From DATHVR01 sp035461175 (lineage in GTDB: Bacteria; Actinomycetota; Acidimicrobiia; Spongiisociales; ZC4RG35), in assembly GCA_035461175.1 (NCBI GenBank), contig DATHVR010000046.1:1-15386 (forward strand): 15,386 nucleotides of DNA, in the 5' to 3' direction. The number at the start of each line of letters is the position of its first letter. Within the stretch, counting starts at the first letter, position 1. Made by a program: the position numbers and the translations under genes. Below the pieces are notes generated by a model. The model was given only the letters and a program-made list of their open reading frames with translations. It did not search any database and was not told the origin of the DNA. Shown one piece after another: positions 13,326 to 15,386 of this stretch.

Positions 13326-13931
13326 ATGGAGAACTTCCTGGCCGGACTCGATCCGATCGTCATCTACATGGTGGTGGGCGGGCTTGCCTTCGGGGAGTCG
13401 GTCAGCTTCCTCAGCTTCTTCCTGCCGGGAGAGGTGGCGCTGGTGACGGCCGCGGCTCTGGCAGGACCGGTCGGCACGGATCCGGTCGTGCTGGGAGGAG
13501 TGGCGGTTGTCGCCGCCGCGGCCGGCGGGTGGTGCGGCTACGAGCTCGGGCGTCGCTATGGGCCCGGTCTGATGAAGTGGCGTCCGATCGCCGGTCGGGT
13601 CGACGAGCGGCTTGCCCATCTCGATAGGGCGTTGCAGCGGGGAAGCGGGATCGCAGTGGTGATAGCAGGCCGGTTCAACCAGTTCACGCGCGCGCTCGTA
13701 CCTGCGGTGGCTGGCATAGCCCGAATGCCCCGTCACCGCTTCATGTGGGCCAACCTTGCCGGAGCCATCGCCTGGGGGGTCGGTTTCACCCTGATCGGGC
13801 ACGTGGCGGCGGAGTGGTGGCGGAACACATCGGGAACCGCACATGTGCTCATGGCAGTGGTCATGGCCTCGATCGCCGGTGCCTGGTGGGCCTCAGGGCG
13901 GGCCCGAAACGTAGAACGGCCCCGGGATTGA
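13326..13931 (+). CDS. DedA/VTT-domain membrane protein
   Basis: This 201-aa membrane protein carries the VTT (SNARE-associated) domain of the DedA family. Near the N terminus are GESVSFLSFFLPGEVAL (about 22-38), with its acidic residues and PGE, and then GYELGRRYG. The conserved arginine-rich re-entrant block is GRFNQFTRALVPAVAGIARMPRHRFMWANLAGAIAWG (about 117-153). DedA proteins move lipid carriers or phospholipids, including undecaprenyl phosphate, across the membrane, and depend on the proton motive force. That makes an indirect link to the prenyltransferase in this window possible, but the two are 9 kb apart. No strong ribosome binding site precedes ATG 13326. The stop codon lies in the loop of the following hairpin. 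Confidence 0.9.
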   Translation: MENFLAGLDPIVIYMVVGGLAFGESVSFLSFFLPGEVALVTAAALAGPVGTDPVVLGGVAVVAAAAGGWCGYELGRRYGPGLMKWRPIAGRVDERLAHLDRALQRGSGIAVVIAGRFNQFTRALVPAVAGIARMPRHRFMWANLAGAIAWGVGFTLIGHVAAEWWRNTSGTAHVLMAVVMASIAGAWWASGRARNVERPRD

Positions 13932-13942
13932 CCCGGGGCCGT
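13916..13942 (+). terminator. Hairpin terminator overlapping the dedA stop codon
   Basis: ACGGCCCCGGG (13916-13926) and CCCGGGGCCGT (13932-13942) are perfect 11-bp arms around a 5-nt loop that contains the TGA stop of the preceding gene. No T-run follows. The hairpin is symmetric, so it could also stop transcripts coming from dcd. Confidence 0.65.
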
Positions 13943-14051
13943 CTGGTCCACGTGCCCTGGAGGGAGGTCGGAGGAGGAAGGGACTCCGAAGGAGGGAGGA
14001 TCGAGGCTCGTGGCGTTGTCTGAAGACTATCGGCGGACCGTCGCCGGACCT

Positions 14052-14612
14052 TTAACGAAAATCGCGATGGGCCTGAGAGGGGGTAGGCCCGCTCTGACCC
14101 TGATACTTGGAGCCCAACTCGGGTGAGCCGTAAGGATGATCGGCAGGTGTGGTCATCTGATAGAAGCTGATTTGGCCGATCTTCATCCCCGGGTAGATGG
14201 CGATGGGAAGCGTGGCGACGTTGGAGAGCTCGAGCGTGATGGCTCCCTCGAAGCCGGGATCGATGAAGCCGGCCGTGGAATGGATGAGCAGACCCAGCCG
14301 GCCCAGCGAAGACTTTCCCTCCAGGCGGGCCACGACGTCGACGCCGAGGCGCACGGTCTCCAGTGTTGCTCCCAGGACGAACTCGCCCGGGTGGAGCATG
14401 AAAGGCTCGTCCGTCACTTCTATCAGCTTGGTGAGGTCCTCCTGGGGATCGCGTGGGTCGATGGCCGGGTGGCGGTGGTTCTGGAACACCCGGAATCCGC
14501 GATCGACGCGTAGATCGACGCTGGAAGGCTGTACGAAGGTGGGTTCGAACGGGTCGATGGCGATGCGCCCCTCGGCGATCGCTTCCCGGATCGATCGGTC
14601 GGAGAAGATCAC
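14052..14612 (-). CDS. dcd: dCTP deaminase, probably the dUMP-forming type
   Basis: This 186-aa protein is a trimeric dCTP deaminase. It has VQPSSVDLRVD (27-37), the nucleotide loop EGKSSLGRLGL (98-108) and HSTAGFIDPGFEGAITLELSN (111-131), with catalytic Glu128. The tail SKYQGQSGPTPSQAHRDF closes over the substrate. The HSTAGFIDPGFEG version and the tail resemble the Mycobacterium tuberculosis enzyme, which deaminates dCTP and hydrolyses the triphosphate to give dUMP directly. A bifunctional role, feeding thymidylate synthesis while keeping dUTP low, is therefore likely. GTG 14612 is chosen because TAGCAT lies 6 nt upstream. Endonuclease IV elsewhere in the window belongs to the repair pathway that would deal with uracil-derived abasic sites. 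Confidence 0.94.
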   Translation of the reverse strand: MIFSDRSIREAIAEGRIAIDPFEPTFVQPSSVDLRVDRGFRVFQNHRHPAIDPRDPQEDLTKLIEVTDEPFMLHPGEFVLGATLETVRLGVDVVARLEGKSSLGRLGLLIHSTAGFIDPGFEGAITLELSNVATLPIAIYPGMKIGQISFYQMTTPADHPYGSPELGSKYQGQSGPTPSQAHRDFR

Positions 14613-14624
14613 GCCGGGATGCTA
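14613..14624 (-). promoter_or_regulatory. Leaderless -10 box for dcd
   Basis: Minus strand TAGCAT (14624-14619), then CCCGGC, then the GTG at 14612. The box lies in the 28-bp gap after the DUF1761 gene, so dcd can be expressed on its own. Confidence 0.55.
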
Positions 14625-14640
14625 CCCGAGGTAGTTCCGG

Positions 14641-15066
14641 CTACGCGCTGGCGCTCCCGAACGCACCGATGATCAGAGCCATGACGACGATCGTGACCAA
14701 CTCGTGGGCGATGTTGAGAGTGGTGAGCGCCGAGGGCCGCCGCTCGAAGGCATCGTGGGTTATCAAGCGGGAGGCCGTGAACCCGGCCCACAGCACCACC
14801 CCTGTCACCAGCGCGTTGAAGAGGAAGTTGCCGCCGTTGGCGTCATGGACGATCTCGGTTGCCACCGTGAGGACGTACGCAGTGACCAGGCTCACGACCA
14901 CCGTCACGACGATGGGGCCCACGGCGCTCTGCTCCATTCGCTCCCGGTCAATCCGGGCCAGATCCATCCACCGGTTCCCGAACACGGCCGGGGTGTACCA
15001 GATCGATCCGACCACGATGGTGGAGAGGGTGGCCAACAGCACGGCCCAGATGTTGACGTCGGGCAT
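14641..15066 (-). CDS. DUF1761 membrane protein
   Basis: This 141-aa protein has four predicted membrane helices. The N terminus MPDVNIWAVLLATLSTIVVGSIWYTPAVFGNRWM shows the hallmark GSIWY(T/S)P at 20-26 of the DUF1761 family, whose function is unknown. The later segment GFTASRLITHDAFERRPSALTTLNIAHELV is also family-like. The ATG at 15066 is supported by GGAAGGA just upstream and by the position of the family N terminus. An open frame extends 50 residues further upstream to 15216, but that part is proline- and arginine-rich and overlaps repeats. It lies 28 bp upstream of dcd on the same strand. Confidence 0.88.
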   Translation of the reverse strand: MPDVNIWAVLLATLSTIVVGSIWYTPAVFGNRWMDLARIDRERMEQSAVGPIVVTVVVSLVTAYVLTVATEIVHDANGGNFLFNALVTGVVLWAGFTASRLITHDAFERRPSALTTLNIAHELVTIVVMALIIGAFGSASA

Positions 15067-15091
15067 CGGATCCTTCCGCTCGCTGCCGACG

Positions 15092-15097
15092 AGGGTA
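15092..15097 (-). promoter_or_regulatory. Possible -10 box for the DUF1761 gene
   Basis: Minus strand TACCCT (15097-15092) would place the transcript start about 20 nt before the ATG, enough for the GGAAGGA ribosome binding site. No -35 box was assigned. Confidence 0.35.
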
Positions 15098-15149
15098 ACT
15101 GCGGGGGATTCTCCGGGCTCCTGAAACGACCAAAGAGCAGATCCCTCCC

Positions 15150-15269
15150 GTGGTGGCGGACACCTGCACGTCGGTGGAGCGCGTGAAAGCCTCCGTCTAT
15201 GCGGGGAGGGACTCACGTGCAGGTCCCTGCTGTGGTGGCGGGTATCTGCACGTCGGTTGGAGCGGGTGA
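15150..15269. repeat. Degenerate direct repeats, period about 82 bp
   Basis: GTGGTGGCGG, 4 variable bases, CTGCACGTCGGT and then GGAGCG(C/G)GTGA occurs at 15150-15186 and 15232-15269. The two copies differ at about four positions plus one inserted T. Between them, ACGTGCAGGT (15215-15224) is the reverse complement of ACCTGCACGT (15162-15171), so a hairpin can also form. The second copy runs straight into the tRNA-like sequence. No gene is seen in 15067-15386. Confidence 0.8.
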
Positions 15270-15296
15270 GGGGATTCGAACCCCCGCTCCGAGCTC
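15258..15296 (-). repeat. tRNA 3'-half-like repeat, copy A
   Basis: On the minus strand it reads GGGGG-TTCGAAT-CCCCT (a T-arm), then CACCCGC as the 3' acceptor strand, T as discriminator and CCA. This fits the 3' end of a Gly- or Thr-type tRNA. The expected 5' partner GCGGGTG and a D-arm are missing upstream, so it is not a complete tRNA gene. It shares 36 of 37 bases (15260-15296) with copy B, 77 bp away. Confidence 0.7.
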
Positions 15297-15334
15297 TGTC
15301 GGGTAGAGCCTAGCGTATGCGGGTCTGATGGCGT

Positions 15335-15373
15335 TAGAGCGGGTGAGGGGAATCGAACCCCCGCTCCGAGCTC
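15335..15373 (-). repeat. tRNA 3'-half-like repeat, copy B (near window edge)
   Basis: It has the same T-arm and acceptor strand as copy A but ends CTA instead of CCA. Upstream on the minus strand, CGAGC-TGACCGA-GCTCG (within 15366-15386) has anticodon-arm dimensions, but the loop lacks the universal U33. The 5' half would lie beyond the window, so a real tRNA gene cannot be excluded. A degenerate copy is favoured. Confidence 0.55.
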
Positions 15374-15386
15374 GGTCAGCTCGAGC

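Noticed and set aside
15067..15216. Fifty-residue N-terminal extension of the DUF1761 protein
   Set aside because: The family starts at MPDVNIW. A ribosome binding site precedes 15066, and the extension crosses repeat DNA.
15258..15386. Complete tRNA genes
   Set aside because: Copy A lacks a matching 5' acceptor strand and D-arm, and its anticodon-like loop lacks U33. Copy B is cut by the window edge. They were annotated as tRNA-like repeats instead.
1..15386. CRISPR array, transposase, integrase, toxin-antitoxin or defence genes
   Set aside because: None of the supported genes belongs to these classes, and none of the repeats has CRISPR-like regular spacing with unique spacers.

Overview
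The window is about 15.4 kb of high-GC DNA with dense, short-spaced genes. The block rpsF-ssb-rpsR-rplI followed by dnaB, the GTG/TTG start usage, the many apparently leaderless promoters (TANNNT 6-8 nt before the start codon), a Z-prenyl synthase of the short-chain actinobacterial type and a dCTP deaminase of the mycobacterial type all point to an actinobacterium. A deep lineage such as Acidimicrobiia is plausible, but that is inference. Both window ends fall in repeats, so this may be a whole assembly contig.

Layout. Left block, minus strand (66-4195): an EamA-type exporter, a hemolysin III/PAQR membrane protein, a cis-prenyltransferase and an AtuA (DUF1446) protein. A short divergent promoter region (4196-4289) with twin 21-bp direct repeats separates it from the plus-strand operon pyrE / PH-like membrane protein / endonuclease IV, whose genes overlap by ATGA. 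A 310-bp intergenic stretch (6226-6535) holds a terminator hairpin, a palindromic repeat, three TTCCGAC repeats and the panB promoter and leader. panB overlaps a DUF192 lipoprotein gene. Next comes the replication/ribosome block rpsF-ssb-rpsR-rplI, a strong terminator and dnaB.

Right block: an HxlR regulator (minus) ends 8 bp inside the end of dnaB and is divergent from a SAM-dependent methyltransferase, which is followed by a small secreted protein and a DedA-family membrane protein. The minus-strand genes dcd and a DUF1761 membrane protein complete the coding part. The last 320 bp are non-coding, with tandem degenerate repeats of about 80 bp, two of which contain the T-arm and acceptor 3' half of a tRNA.

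Most of the window is housekeeping: pyrimidine and dUTP metabolism, pantothenate, replication, ribosome and base-excision repair. I see no complete defence system, prophage, transposase, CRISPR array or biosynthetic cluster. The most unusual content is non-coding: the 46-bp palindrome family, the intergenic TTTTCGCG octamers, the twin repeats between two leaderless promoters, and the tRNA-like tandem repeats. Among proteins, the cis-prenyltransferase with an altered DGN motif beside AtuA merits a second look.
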